Assembly: GCA_039654915.1 (NCBI GenBank)
Contig: CM077599.1
Location: forward strand, 69,284,001-69,348,000
Source of the DNA: Aquilaria yunnanensis
Taxonomy: Eukaryota; Streptophyta; Magnoliopsida; Malvales; Thymelaeaceae
Direction: 5' to 3'
DNA: 64,000 nucleotides
The notes under the pieces are model-generated. The model was not told where the DNA came from. It saw only the letters and a list, made by a program, of their open reading frames with translations, and did no database searches. Positions within the stretch are counted from its first letter, which is position 1. Every line of letters starts with the position of its first letter. The position numbers and the translations under genes are program-made. Shown here piece after piece: positions 23,001 to 34,555 of the stretch.

Positions 23001-25091
23001 TTCTTGGTGCACCCAAGCAATAGCAGTAGTATGCTTCCAATTGCTCTTTCTTGATTTCAATTGCAGCTAATTGAAAGCTTGAAGGTATGGTGGCTATGGA
23101 GGAAGTGTGGAGAGGGTGGACTACTAGATGAGGCCGAAATGGGAGAAGAAATGATGAGTTTGGCTACTTAAATTAGCTTAGGTGCACTAAACACCCTTAA
23201 CTAGCTTAACCATGTCTTATGTCATTTTCCTTGCTACAAGATCATGGTTTCCTAAGCTTAAACTCATGGACCACATTTGACCATCCTTATCTTGATTTGG
23301 CTGCCTTTTCTTGAGTGGGATAACTCCAAAATGCTTCCATTTGACTTAAGTCATAAGCATAAACAACCAAAGGCTTACACTAGGACACTTAAGTCCTTCA
23401 AGCCGTTTATGCTTTTCTTTGTCCACAATTGTCTTCCATAAGCAATTTGGTCCTCCAATAGTACTTTCATACCATTCATATCCTTCCCATAACTCTCCAA
23501 AGCTCTTTCTTGAGAGTTTTTCAATTAAGTACTTGAATTTCCAAAACCTTACAAAAAAAGTTCATAGGTTGCTTGACAAACAAGGAATCCTTAATGCTTT
23601 TCTTGGGGGCCAAGTTACCAAATTAGAAGAATTTTAAAGAGGTGTTGATCATGCCCTTTACCCCTCACACTTTAATCACTTTGGTGAGAATTACACAATA
23701 TAATGGTTTTTGACTATTATGCCACACTTTGTAATTCTCCCATTTTTATGAGTGGTAACATAAGACTTGTTCCTAGGATGATAATTATGCATTATTTAAG
23801 TGGTAGCTAAATGGTGTGGTTAAGGTAGAGCTAAGTAGAGTGGCTAAGGGCTAAAAGTGCTCAAGCTGCTAAGAGGGCACTAAGGGGATTAAGTTGAGTT
23901 TCGGAGGCTTCATTGGCCTAAGTGAGAGGTCTCAGACCTAAAAGGAAAGGAAGAGGAAACCTGAGAAGATCCCAACCAAACCATTTGGTTTGGTAAGTGA
24001 GCCACTCAAGATCTCTAAGCTAAACTCTAAGAGCTTGGCAAGTAGGACCACATAAGAAGGCTACCCTATACAATAAATTAAGGGTAGGACGAGTAAGTTT
24101 TGAAACAAGGTGATGACCTACTTTAGGACCCGTAAGTAGGACTTAAGGGAGGTAAAGGATTTAGGATACGAGAGCTAGTGTTTCAAGTACCTTTGCTGTT
24201 TAAGCTCACGGCAAGAATAAGACACCTAAGGTGTAAGAAGTCCCAAGGATTGTGTGTGTTGCATATCATACATTCATGCATTGCATATCTTTTATGTTCT
24301 TGTCTTGTGTTGATTGTTGGTTGGTTGCTTGGTTATTGGTCTGGCATTTTGCATTCTTGCTTGCTATCTCCTTTGCAAGCACCCTAAGAAACTCTTACTA
24401 AGTACATTCATGTACTCACTCCCTTAGGTTTGTTGTGCAGGCTTTAACACCAACGCCTAACAGCTAGTGGATAGTTGTGGGCTAAGTTTCCTCTTTTTGC
24501 AGGTACTTATTCTTCAGAATCCTTAAGATTCTAAGTTTACTTATGATTTAAGCTTTGTACTAACTAAGGTTGTGACTTTACAGTATAAAGGCTAAGTGGC
24601 ACACAAGGATAAGGAGGGGGGCTTGCACTTGGAGCTTGGTAGCTCAAAAGATAGGGCTCAAGTAAAGGATCTTAGTTAAGGATTTTGTCTTGTATGTATA
24701 TAGTACCTTGTGTACTAAGATGTTGCCTTTATTGGAATACATTGTGGTGTAAAACCATTGAGTTACTTTTGGGTGCATGCTAGTGATGTTAAGTGTGCAC
24801 AAACTATTACTTAAAGTTGAAGTAACTAGTATTTCATTGTCTTGGCATGGTTTAAGTAATTTTTAAATATAATGCTCAAGCAATGTTTTTAAAATGGTTT
24901 ACATAATTGTTTGCATCACTAGGACAAATGCATGCATATCTTGTTGTAAGGTAGGCTAAGAAACTAGTTGCACATAAATTGTTTTAATTTACCCACAAGT
25001 AATGGTTAGCCAACAATAACTGAATGGGATCACAGTCCCTAAAAGCCTAAAAGTTAAGTAATTCAGGGCACTGGGACCCTACTTCATGACA
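20028..25091 (+). mobile_element. Very large solo-LTR-like gypsy insertion, with a nested LTR inside
   Basis: Starts TGTGACGACTCTCC and ends CTTCATGACA, with a perfect 5-bp duplication TAAAT (20023-20027 and 25092-25096). Blocks B (about 41528) and C (about 59727) are empty at the same site (AAATAAATTGTTGTGG in B). Removing the nested element at 21282-23760 leaves about 2.6 kb. No primer site, polypurine tract or polymerase domain is visible, so it is probably a solo LTR. Its second half (about 23780-25091) is homologous, in inverted orientation, to 25318-26700. Confidence 0.8.
21282..23760 (-). mobile_element. Nested solo-LTR-like insertion, 2.48 kb
   Basis: Flanked by a perfect 5-bp duplication TAAGA (21277-21281 and 23761-23765). 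Its ends are mutually inverted: TGTTACCCACTC at the left and TGTTACCACTC read inward from the right. Internal sequence resembles the surrounding LTR family read on the minus strand (for example AAGGTAAGGAG near 22970). Several short frames (21954-22259, 22108-22395, 23419-23637) lie inside and none shows a known domain. Confidence 0.75.
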
Positions 25092-25317
25092 TAAATTCTT
25101 GTGGGGGACATGAAAAAAAAATAAAGGATCTGATTGAAAACTGAAAAAAAAAACTACTTGAAAAAAAGGATTAACAATCAAATAGACACTATATGAAAGT
25201 CTGGATACGAATGTGGCATGCAAGGAAAAAGAGGGCTAAAGTGGGAATAAAACCCCATTCAATGCCTGAATTTATTCTGCTGTCAACAAGAAAATTAACC
25301 AAACAGAGGCATTTCTA
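25092..25317 (+). other. Short block A remainder with a three-copy open frame
   Basis: Continues block A between two LTR insertions and matches 41530-41748 and 59727-59940. From 25191 it can be read as MKVWIRMWHARKKRAKVGIK and beyond. Block C keeps this frame open for 74 codons (59821-60045), whereas block B has TGA in place of the Arg codon. No family was recognised. It may be an exon remnant or chance. Confidence 0.35.
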
Positions 25318-27550
25318 TGGCAGAATAGGGCCCTAGTGCCTTGATTTGCTAACACTGGTAGACTCCTTGGGAACTATGATCCCACTTAGGTTACAATTGG
25401 CAAGTTATTGCTTGTGACGTATCTTTAATCATTATGTGCAACTAGCTACTTAGCTTAGCCTGCATAGAAAATATGCATGCATCATCCCGGCTATACAATA
25501 GCAATTAAATAAAATCAACATTGAAAATAGTGTTGTGATAATTAATGAAAACACAATTCAAAATGAACCAAGATGTAAAACTTTAGTTGCTTTAACTTCA
25601 ACAATTATATGCATACATCTCAAACTTATATGCACCCAAATGTAACCTTAGTGTTATATATAGCAATGAACAATAGTAGAAGCAATCTTTTTATATGAAA
25701 ATACCATACATATGGAAGAAACAACATATATGTACTAAGATCCATCCTTAGCTCCTCAACCAAGCAAACTAGCTTCAAGTGATGAGCCACACTTTCCTTG
25801 TACTCATTTACCCTAAACTGTAAGGCAAACACTTTGGTCAATACGAGCTTATACTACAAGTAGCGTAAAAACATAAGATTTCTCACTTAGAGAATACGTT
25901 CAAACAAATAAAACTAGGCCTTAACAGCTGCCCTTTACCAACTGTTAAGCCTGACTAGCCTACTTAGTACCTGCATAACACTTAAAGGGTGAGCACTCTA
26001 AGGTACTTAGTAAGGGATTCATCATCTGCAGGGGGGAAACATATGCAAGCATGCAAAGCACAACAAACATATATATCTCATATAGTACAACTAACCAACC
26101 AAACAATACAACATGCAATAAACACAAGTAATTAATAAACAAGAACAATAATGCAATGAAATGTATGGATGAATGAGTGAATGCACATATTTATGCACTT
26201 AGGACTTCCTCACACCCAAAGGCGTTCTTAACTGCCATGAGGTCAATGGTTAGGGTACTTGGATATTGGCCCTCATATCTGATGCTAGCACTTGATTAAA
26301 CCCCATGTAGTCCTCCTTACAGGTGCATTAAGTAAGTCAGCACTTACTTGACCTTACCTGCATTTTATGGACTACTTAGAGTAAATAATCACTTCCTCGC
26401 CTCTTACACGTAACTTTCCCTTACTTGTTGTGCCGGGTAATTAAACTTAGTGGCCAAAATTTACCAAGTTCCCCTGAACTCGACTCGAGCATATTAGTGG
26501 ATTTGCTTACCAAGCTCGTCAACTCGGTTAAGACCTCTTGGGCACCGGTCAAAGCCCAGCGGCAGTTGGCCTCTACCCTTGGGTCATCAAGGGTCCCAAA
26601 CCTTGCTTGGGTTCCTCTCCAATGCCAAAGGTTCATGACTTCACCCATTATTCATTTAAGGACTTATACAATACTAGGTCCCTCCTTAATACCCTATTTG
26701 TGACTTAAGGTACCTCATTTATCCACTTTTCCTTAGCCCTCTTAACCACTTACTTATTGATGCATAATTAAATCTTAGGAGCATTTTTTATCCATGTTAA
26801 GACACCACTAAAGCCTTAGGAACTGATTAGGAACACTTAGAAACAAGGATGACACAATTCAGGTACAATGTTATAACATTGCATATTGTGGTGCCACAGC
26901 ATCATGATTTCGTGGAAATTCCTGAAAATGATGCAATAGCACCAGCATAGTTTGTGTGTCTACATTGCATGTTCAAGAAACCTATTCTTCCTCTTGAGCT
27001 TGATGTGGTCGCATCAAATTAGTGCAACAGCATTAACCCCTGGAGTTGCATTTCTTTGCCCATTTTTCAGCCAATCTTGCTCCAAATCTTACACAAACGG
27101 GTTCAAATCACTTTTGGCTCTTTTGAACTTACTCACAAGTGTTCTAACACTAATTATGCATCATTTAATCATGCCTTAACATATATCCATTACCTTAAAT
27201 AATCAATAAAGTAAGAAGCAAGCAACAAGAACGCATAAGCTTAATGGAGTTCCTTTGAGTTCCAAGCTTAAATTCAACCAAATTAGACACGAAGGGCACA
27301 AAATTGAGACCATTTCAAACCATTTAAAAAATCTTAGAACTAACCCACAAGGTTCAAAGATGCTTACCTTGGGGTTTGAACCAAAAACTTGCAAGAACAA
27401 CTTCAAATACACAAATACACTGAAGATGAGCCAATAGCTTGTTGGGTTGGCTTTGGGACCTTCAATTTTCATGGAATTTTGGGTAGATTGGGAGGTTTGA
27501 TGAGGAGGAGCTATGAAGAGCGGAGAGCTACGAAAATGGAGTAAACAAAA
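25318..27550 (-). mobile_element. 5'-truncated large LTR, minus strand, at an inversion junction
   Basis: On the minus strand its end reads CCCTATTCTGCCA, adjoining block A sequence TTTCTA at 25317. It aligns in reverse with the insertion at 20028-25091: 25330-26700 with 24000-25090, and 27200-27540 with about 20555-20900. The copy stops near 27550, where inverted block sequence begins, so its own 5' end is missing. No target duplication could be found for that reason. Frames 26421-26648 and 27203-27595 are not supported as genes. Confidence 0.65.
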
Positions 27551-27853
27551 GAACATTTGAAATCCTTCTCCACCTTGCAAAGGTATGTGAGTCAATGTAC
27601 TTGATGTGTTAGCTATGGTAGTTTACTTATCCTTTTTTTATGGCTACTTATTGCTAAGAGTAAGTGTGAAGCTGTTTGTCTACAATTTCTAGCTGAACAA
27701 GTTGTAGATAGTTAGTTTAGCTTCCTAGTTGTGTGGAAGTTCCATGTATTCTCCAGTGGTGCTTTCTTACACCCTAAGCTTGGTATCTCCTAAAGGCGCT
27801 TAGACTGCTATACTCCTGTAAGGCTTTATGAAATAATTATAATATATTATAGT

Positions 27854-28042
27854 TTAGTTTCTTAAAGATGTGTTCAAACTTCCAAAGGTTGATAGGTTAG
27901 TCTGGGTTGCATTTTCTAAAAGGAAATGAGAAATTTTTTGTTTGGGGATACTCTTGTGTGCCACAAACATTGAACTTTTTGTTTTGGAGGAAGAGGTCAA
28001 GTCCACAATTATTTGAAGCTTTTGTTGACTTTTTCCTTTCAT
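27854..28042 (-). pseudogene. Unrecognised coding-like remnant (inverted copy)
   Basis: A 62-codon minus-strand frame with SSSKTKSSMFVAHKSI, also found on the plus strand at 49446-49664. The two frames share this core but end differently. It lies downstream of the F-box-associated remnant in block B and may be part of its 3' region. No function can be assigned. Confidence 0.25.
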
Positions 28043-28099
28043 CTATGTTTGGTTTTATCCTTGTGGGTAGCAGAGCGAAGGATATGATTGGATCTTGAC

Positions 28100-30160
28100 A
28101 AAATTATATCAAGTAAAATTGCATCTTTAGTCCTAAACCTATAATTACCACTCCAAATTGGTTCTCAACCTCCCTTTTCATGCATATTGGTCTAAAATCT
28201 TTAAAGTCTGTTGCATATTGTTCCTTAGCCCTATAAAATTTTCTAATTCCAACATAACTGGTAAACACCAAAATTTTAAATATTAATTTAAACTATTTGC
28301 TATATATTTTTTAATAAATTCAAATAGTGCCGTAGTTTTTTTTATAGTTAATGGCGTATTGAAATTATCAATTTTTCCTCTCTATAAATCATGTTTTAGT
28401 GTTAACCTAGTCTTCTAGTAGGGTTAAGGATCAATAAGCAGTGGTTTATAAAGATTTAGGACTAATAAACAATGAAACGAAGGTTTAGGATTGATTGCAA
28501 TGATAATTATGGGCTGAGCCCGGTGGTGCAATTTAGACAAATTGTGTCTCTTGATAGACTTCATTTTAATAATAATAACAATAACAACAATGATAACAAC
28601 AACAACAATAATAATATACCACCATTCATACTCTATTACTCCTAATCATTAAACATATATCAAACTAAACAACTAACTAAGTTGAAGACTTAAAAAAGTA
28701 ATTCAACTAAATATAAGATTAAACTTAAATGAACGAAATATAAACAAAAGACAAATATAATAGCAGAACATAAATTTTTTTTATATCATATTATAAAATT
28801 TATTTTTATATAAAAATATAAATGGAGAATAAATAGTAAAGAAAAAAACTAAAAAAATAAAAAATAATAACTAAAAAAATATATAAAAAGAGAATAAAAT
28901 GATAAAATGTAAAAAAAATGGAGAAAGAGAGAAAAGTAAAAAGGAAGAAGGAAAAAAATATTTAAAACTACTTTTTGTTTTGTTACTTCAGACAATGAGA
29001 TGGGTGGGGGATAGAGGAGAGAGAGAAAATTTGGAGGGTTAGGTTTCGGGGTTGTGTTGCCCTATGAGGACATGTGGGAGTAGAGGCCATCACCATCAAC
29101 AGCATCAGTGTCCATCATGTGGTTGGACCATTGAATCAAATATCATTGTATACCACTTACCTCGTGTTTGTGGTACACAAGTTATTGCAGTATATGGAAA
29201 TATGACACAGTATACCACAATATACCACTCTTATCATAGGTATACTGCTAATTTTTAAATTGTTTTGGACAATTTACCACAGTATACCATGCTTACTGAA
29301 GGTATACCATATACTGTTAGTTGGAAATATTTTGTTTTTTATTTTACACCAATTTACCATACAAACACAAACACACACACACAGATATATGTAATTTCTT
29401 GACTCAAAACTAGAGTTCCATGACATGGGATGAGTATTTTGATTTTGTAGAACAAGTTAGAACAAAATTATTATACTTTGAGACACGTATGAACTCAATG
29501 TGGTATTATAAAGTGTGCTATTATTAATAAAGTATTATTTCTTTTTTTCTCATGTATTAGTAAATTAGGTTTTTTACATAACAATACTTATTTTTTTTTT
29601 CTATTCATTACATTTTTTTTGTGTTTTTGCATAAAAATATCATCTTGTATATAGATTTTAGTTATATCAGTACAACTATGTTAAAAATAATTAGGATACA
29701 TATAAAATGTGCAAGAATTGTTATATCTAATGTTTTTCATCTTAAACTAATATATTTTGTTTTACAAAAACTGTATATCATGCGATATACCTATAAGTTA
29801 CAAGATGCAGTGTACCTAGCAGCAACAATATTGAATACCTTGGGTTCTATAAAGGAGTTGGAGGTTGCTCCACCATTATTACTCTAGTTTCCAAATGTTG
29901 AGGAATTTGTTTGATTCAGTTGGAAAAAGAAATAGGCCTAAATGCCTATAGGCCCCCTAAACTATAATGACTCGAATAGTTTGCAACCTGAACTATAAAC
30001 TCTAACTATTTGACTATTAAGTGGTCTAATGGTGCTTGGTTTTAAAGGGGGTAAGTATATCTATATCCCATAAATGAGGGGAAAAGGTGTAGGTTATGTT
30101 AAACCTCAAGAAAAGTTATGGTAAGTATGTTTGTTCATTTACATCTTATTTATTAGGCAC
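28100..30160. other. AT-rich spacer with dispersed TATACC/GGTATA motifs
   Basis: No gene. At 28560-28620 there are (AAT/AAC)n microsatellite-like runs. Between 29140 and 29320 the words TATACCAC and GGTATAC recur at least eight times in both orientations, with potential to fold. The same layout is conserved in the inverted counterpart 47690-49420. CCCCCTAAACTATAATGAC near 29960 is shared with 47640-47660. Confidence 0.45.
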
Positions 30161-30167
30161 CTTATAG

Positions 30168-30175
30168 TATAAATA
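30168..30175 (+). promoter_or_regulatory. TATA box of pseudogene b1
   Basis: TATAAATA, 82 bases before the ancestral start at 30257. The same box is found at matching positions upstream of b2 and b3. Confidence 0.6.
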
Positions 30176-30256
30176 ACTTTCATCTTATAATATGAATTCT
30201 CGTACTAAAAATCTCACCTTGGAAAACCAAAGAAAAAAAAACCAAGAACAAAGAAC

Positions 30257-30596
30257 ATGGCAAGCATCAAGTACTTTTGAGTTTTTTAGTGTTGCTTATT
30301 TTTGTTTCAACCTCTACATAAAAAAATTTCGTGATATTATCAAAGAAACACATTATGATGCAACGGTAAAAGTTCATTGTGTAGAAGAAATTGTTGCAAC
30401 CATGTTCAGGTCAAGATCTATCTCAGATGAATGTTGTAAACAACTTATAAGAAATGGAATAGTTTGTCATGAGGCATCATTGGAATGTGCAGTTGATATG
30501 ATCCCTAAATACAAACTGAATAACCCACAAGAAATCCTGATAAATAGTGTACTAGTATGGTACCAATGTTCAGATGTTGTCGGCAAGGCTTCTTAG
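30257..30596 (+). pseudogene. ECA1/DD11-like gene b1, broken in the signal peptide
   Basis: The ancestral start ATGGCAAGCATCAAG at 30257 opens a frame that hits stops at once, because a base is missing around 30278 and another around 30316 compared with b2 and b3. The mature region is still open in the frame that begins upstream at 30192, but that frame replaces the signal peptide with translated 5' leader sequence. The first family cysteine is lost (ETHYDATVKVHC, Tyr for Cys); the other five remain, including CCKQLI, GIVCHEA and VWYQC. Without signal peptide and a full disulphide set it is unlikely to work as a secreted protein. It lies in the inverted half of block A. Confidence 0.8.
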
Positions 30597-30599
30597 AAC

Positions 30600-31494
30600 T
30601 AATTTATTTATGTGTTTCACATATATATATACGACAATTATGGATCTCCACATAAATACCTTCTTCTTCCTCCTTTTGTATTGGAGGGAACTCTATCTTA
30701 CAGTGGTATAATTGTTTGCTGATATTAATAATATCTTGCTTTGGGTGATACAAGGTGTTCTCACAGTTTTAAGAAAAATAGATTTTTGCATGTTTTATTA
30801 TATTTCTTGGTTGAAAGGTTATATTTTAGAGTGATTTTGTTAGGTTTTTTTCTAATGACACATTTACCCTCGATTTATAAACCAACTATTGCCCTCCCAC
30901 TTATTTTTTTTCTCCTCTTTTACACTATACTAAATAAAAATTTCAAATTATAACTTAAAAAGTCTAAAAACATTATCTTTTTACACTATTTCATAATTAA
31001 TTTCTACTAGTATGTTTAACCTTTTTGGATAGTAGTTAATAAATGGACAATTCAGTTTGTTTTATGTTTTCAATTTATAAATTTCTTTCTCCGAAATGAA
31101 GTTCACTTAAAACCTAGAATAAATTCAAATAAAAGAAACCTACAATAAACTTATATAACCATGTTGGATTTTATGTTAGACCAACATTCATATAAGATAG
31201 AGCATATGGTCTATATGTTGTTAAGTTGTTCTTAGGAGGGGATGCACTTTGAGAATTATGAAAATGTTATTAATACGGTATAATTGGTAAAAGTCAAACA
31301 CTAAAAAAATGTAACCTACTAATTTTGTTTCATATATTTTATATACATATCAAGTATTTTTTTTATTATAGAAATGAATGAGAAAAAATTATAAAAATGT
31401 TATTTTTTTTGTAATCATAAAAATGTCTTTTAGTAGTAGACTAATTCAACTTAAATATCAAAATATTTTATAGATGTTTGATGAAATTTTGCCT

Positions 31495-31545
<51 letters not shown>

Positions 31546-33061
31546 TATACCTAACCATTTTTTCCTGGGTGTTAGTGGTTTCTAATGTCACTTAAAAGCA
31601 TGCAGCATTTTTTAGAGGATTGTTATAAAGTTCTCAAGTTTTCTGAATTCTTGTAATTGGTAGTAATTGTTATAACAACTTGCGGCTTGTATTTATATTG
31701 AGTAGGAAAAAAACCATAAATATATGAAAATATATTCAAATTGCCAAAATAAAACCTGTATATCTTTAGCTTAGTACTTATAGCTGCCTAGAATTAGTCG
31801 TGGCCATAGGAAAAGGAAAACTTTTCTTTTACTAATGCAAAAATTTTGTAGTGAACTCTTTTAAATATGAGTAAGCCGTTACACAATCCAGCGTGTTAAA
31901 AATGAAGATCTTTGTAAGAAAATAAAATTGCTAATAACCAAATGAGTCCTTAACCATGAACAATTACACAGTAGTTAAACTTGGTCACAAACATAAGCAT
32001 TCTCAAAATACATCCAATGGCTTAAAGTTCAAGTTTCCAACACAAACATTAAGCCAAGAGAATCGAAACCAAGCTACATCTTAGATAAAGGAAGAATTTG
32101 TAAAGGCCCAAAAGATAGCACATGACCTAGAACTCTACCTTGCTTCAAGTGTTCACTAGCAAAGTAAGCAAGCCAATCTTTAGTGCACACTTTTGCACAT
32201 TTGACCTGTAGGTTTAGAGTTCATTAGCTTAAATGAAATGTCAAAGTGCTACACAGACATTATCATTGCCAAGCCCTATGGATGCTAGCACAATAAGCAT
32301 GCCAGCTTAGTTCCCTTACCAGTTCACTTAGAAATCACTCTCGAGTAACAAATTTCCCAACTCAACTTCAAGCACCAGATGGATTTGCTATAGTCAAAAG
32401 AGACTGACACACATTAGGGGCTGGTGTTGGCTTGACAAGAGCTTTTTCAATCTTCATATATGTGAGTGGGGCTAAAATGCTGCTTCATTTCCTATGGTTT
32501 CTTTGATTAAACAATCAAGCCCCTGACAAACTCAATTGCTAACTAATTTTACTTGAATTAAATAACACTAAGTATTTTACTTGGTTTCTATTGAGAAAAA
32601 GAACCTAAGAGTTTTGAATACTCCATCATCTAAGCTACTTTTCAACCCCGAAAGGAAACTCCTAGCACTTGAGGCTTTAACCTTATGCATATAGTTAAAT
32701 GAAGTTCACTTATGGAACCTAAAATAAACTCAAGAAAGAAAAATCTACAATACACTTATATCGATCATGTTGCACTGTACATTAGACCTACATTTAAATA
32801 TGATAGATCATTTGGTTTAGATGTTGTTAAATTATTCTATGGAAGGGATGCACTTTGAGAATTTTCAAAATGTTATTCATACGGTACAATAGTGAAAGCT
32901 CAAACAATAAAAAACATAACATTCATCTTGTGTTATAACTATTATATACACCTTAAACATTATTTTAGAATATGAAAATGAAAATTAAAAAATACCAAAA
33001 AAATGTCCTAATTCAACTAATATCAAATTTATTTCTTCATTAAAGAGAAATATATGAGAAG
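30600..33061. other. Spacer 3' of b1
   Basis: Block-shared sequence, reverse complement of 43400-46810 without the Harbinger insertion. It holds a (TAA)n run at 31495-31541. The empty Harbinger site reads ATGTCACTTAAAAGCATGCAGC near 31584. No gene seen. Confidence 0.5.
31495..31541. repeat. (TAA)n microsatellite
   Basis: About 15 uninterrupted TAA units. The block B counterpart near 46495-46520 is much shorter (TATTATTATTATT), and block C has almost none, so length varies strongly between paralogs. Confidence 0.85.
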
Positions 33062-33385
33062 TAGATCATAAATTTCTCCGTTTCTCTTTTTACAGACCAA
33101 GTGCTCGAATCTCTTGCAAATAAGGAAGTCAGGGGACAACAATTCAACCCAAGTTCAAGGTAAATTTATCACTAAATGATAAACAAAACTCGGCTCAATT
33201 GCCATAAGGAAAAATAATAGACCAAAACACAAACGATAGCAGACAACTATTAAGAGTACTAAAAGCTAGTCAATGCCATGTAATAGTTAAACAAGCCATT
33301 TTGCCAAACCTATATCCATGAATGTGAAGAATGTTAAATGAAGTTACTTATAATGCAAGATAAAGAGATAATGCTCCTATTGCGT

Positions 33386-33532
33386 TGTTTATTGTAGTAA
33401 GCTACGGCAGTAGCTATGCTTGGGGTTTATCATGTACAGCTCGCAGTCTTGTACAACTATTGTATATCTTGTATACCTTCATTGTAAATACATGTAACAA
33501 GCTTCTCTCACAGCAAAACTATTTTCTTTACA
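33386..33532 (+). repeat. Short copia 5' LTR, block B
   Basis: TGTTTATTGTAGTAAGC ... ATTTTCTTTACA, 147 bp, immediately followed by a tRNA-Met primer site. The block C counterpart is 51684-51831. Confidence 0.65.
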
Positions 33533-33544
33533 TGGTATCAAAGC
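33533..33544 (+). other. Primer-binding site, tRNA-iMet type
   Basis: TGGTATCAAAGC, one mismatch from the usual copia primer site TGGTATCAGAGC, abutting the LTR end. Confidence 0.7.
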
Positions 33545-33561
33545 TACCTGATTCACTTCAA

Positions 33562-34555
33562 ATGACTACGAAAACCTCCCCTATAAACATTCCTAACCGT
33601 TCATCTCCATCTCCCCCCTTCCTCACCTGGTCTGTTACTAACACCGTCTGTCAATCTTGGACACCTAATCAGTATTTGGCTAGCAAGAGATAATTATCTC
33701 TTGTGGAAGGTATACTTCTTGCCCTACCTAAAAGTCCAATGGCTTTAGGCTATGTTGATGGCACCATTGAGAGAATAGCCAATATATCTCTAATGGGTCA
33801 TCCTTTAAAGATGGCAATCAAAATCTGGCTGTGAATCCGGCATACCAGAATAGGTTTCAACAAGATCCAATGATCTTAAGTGCATAAATTTCATCACTCT
33901 CTAAGGAAATTCTTGCATAAGTCATTAATTTGTCAACTTCTGATTAAGCATGAACTGCCTTAGCCATGATGTTTCCTTCATAATCCAATGCTCAAATCAT
34001 GCAGATTCAATATGAACTTTCAATAAGAAAAAAGAAGGATCTTCCTATAGCTGATTATTTTCAACATGCCAAGAATCTTGTTGATACCTTAGTTGTAGTC
34101 GAACAACGCTCCAAGACAATGAAATTATTTCATACATATTGACTAGTCTCAATTTTGAGCATGATTCTTTAGTCACTACAATAACAACTTGGGTTGATCC
34201 TATGTCTCTCAATGATCTTTATCATCATTTATGAAGCTATAAGTTGCAGCTTGAACAACACCATGGAGCATTTCAAGCAAATGTTAATGGGCCATCTGCC
34301 AATGTCGCAACCAAGAACAACCCTTCAAACTTAGGGGCTCATGGATGAAATTCTAATAATTGAAGGAGTAGGCAAGGATGTGGTTAAAACAATGGAGGAC
34401 AATAAGAATTAAGAAATAAAAATAATGGAGTTATGTACCAAGTGTGTGGTAAGTTCAGACATTCTACTTTACAGTGTTTTCACAATTTTGATCATTCATA
34501 TCAAGGAGACCAAAGTTAGTTCACTCCAATAGCCTTGGAGTCCATTCCCTAAACT
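33562..34555 (+). pseudogene. Copia gag (UBN2-type) remnant, block B
   Basis: Starts MTTKTSPINIPN at 33562. Shifting frames carry SWTPNQYLASKR, YVDGTIE, then LPIADYF/QHAKNLVDTL-like and DPMSLNDLYHH-like pieces of a copia Gag, ending in a CCHC zinc knuckle. The knuckle reads YQVCGKFRHSTLQC, so the first zinc-binding cysteine has become tyrosine. Copia gag then stops abruptly near 34555 and minus-strand gypsy sequence begins, a fusion shared with block C. Many stops and frameshifts are present. Confidence 0.7.

Larger units (their letters stand above)
27551..33061 (-). repeat. Inverted copy of the second half of the duplicated block
   Basis: The whole segment matches 43400-50060 in reverse complement. 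Examples are AAGGTATGTGAG near 27580 versus 50020, the AGACACAATTTG region near 28545 versus 49060, and AAATATATGAGA near 33050 versus 43420. The right border at 33061 is sharp, since block B begins directly in direct orientation. It lacks the Harbinger element found in block B between 45034 and 46442. Confidence 0.85.

Noticed and set aside
27203..27595. 130-codon minus-strand frame
   Set aside because: It crosses the junction between inverted block sequence and a truncated LTR, so it cannot be an ancestral gene.
29640..29887. 88-codon frame upstream of b1
   Set aside because: The block B counterpart (about 47745-48000, reversed) does not keep the frame open.
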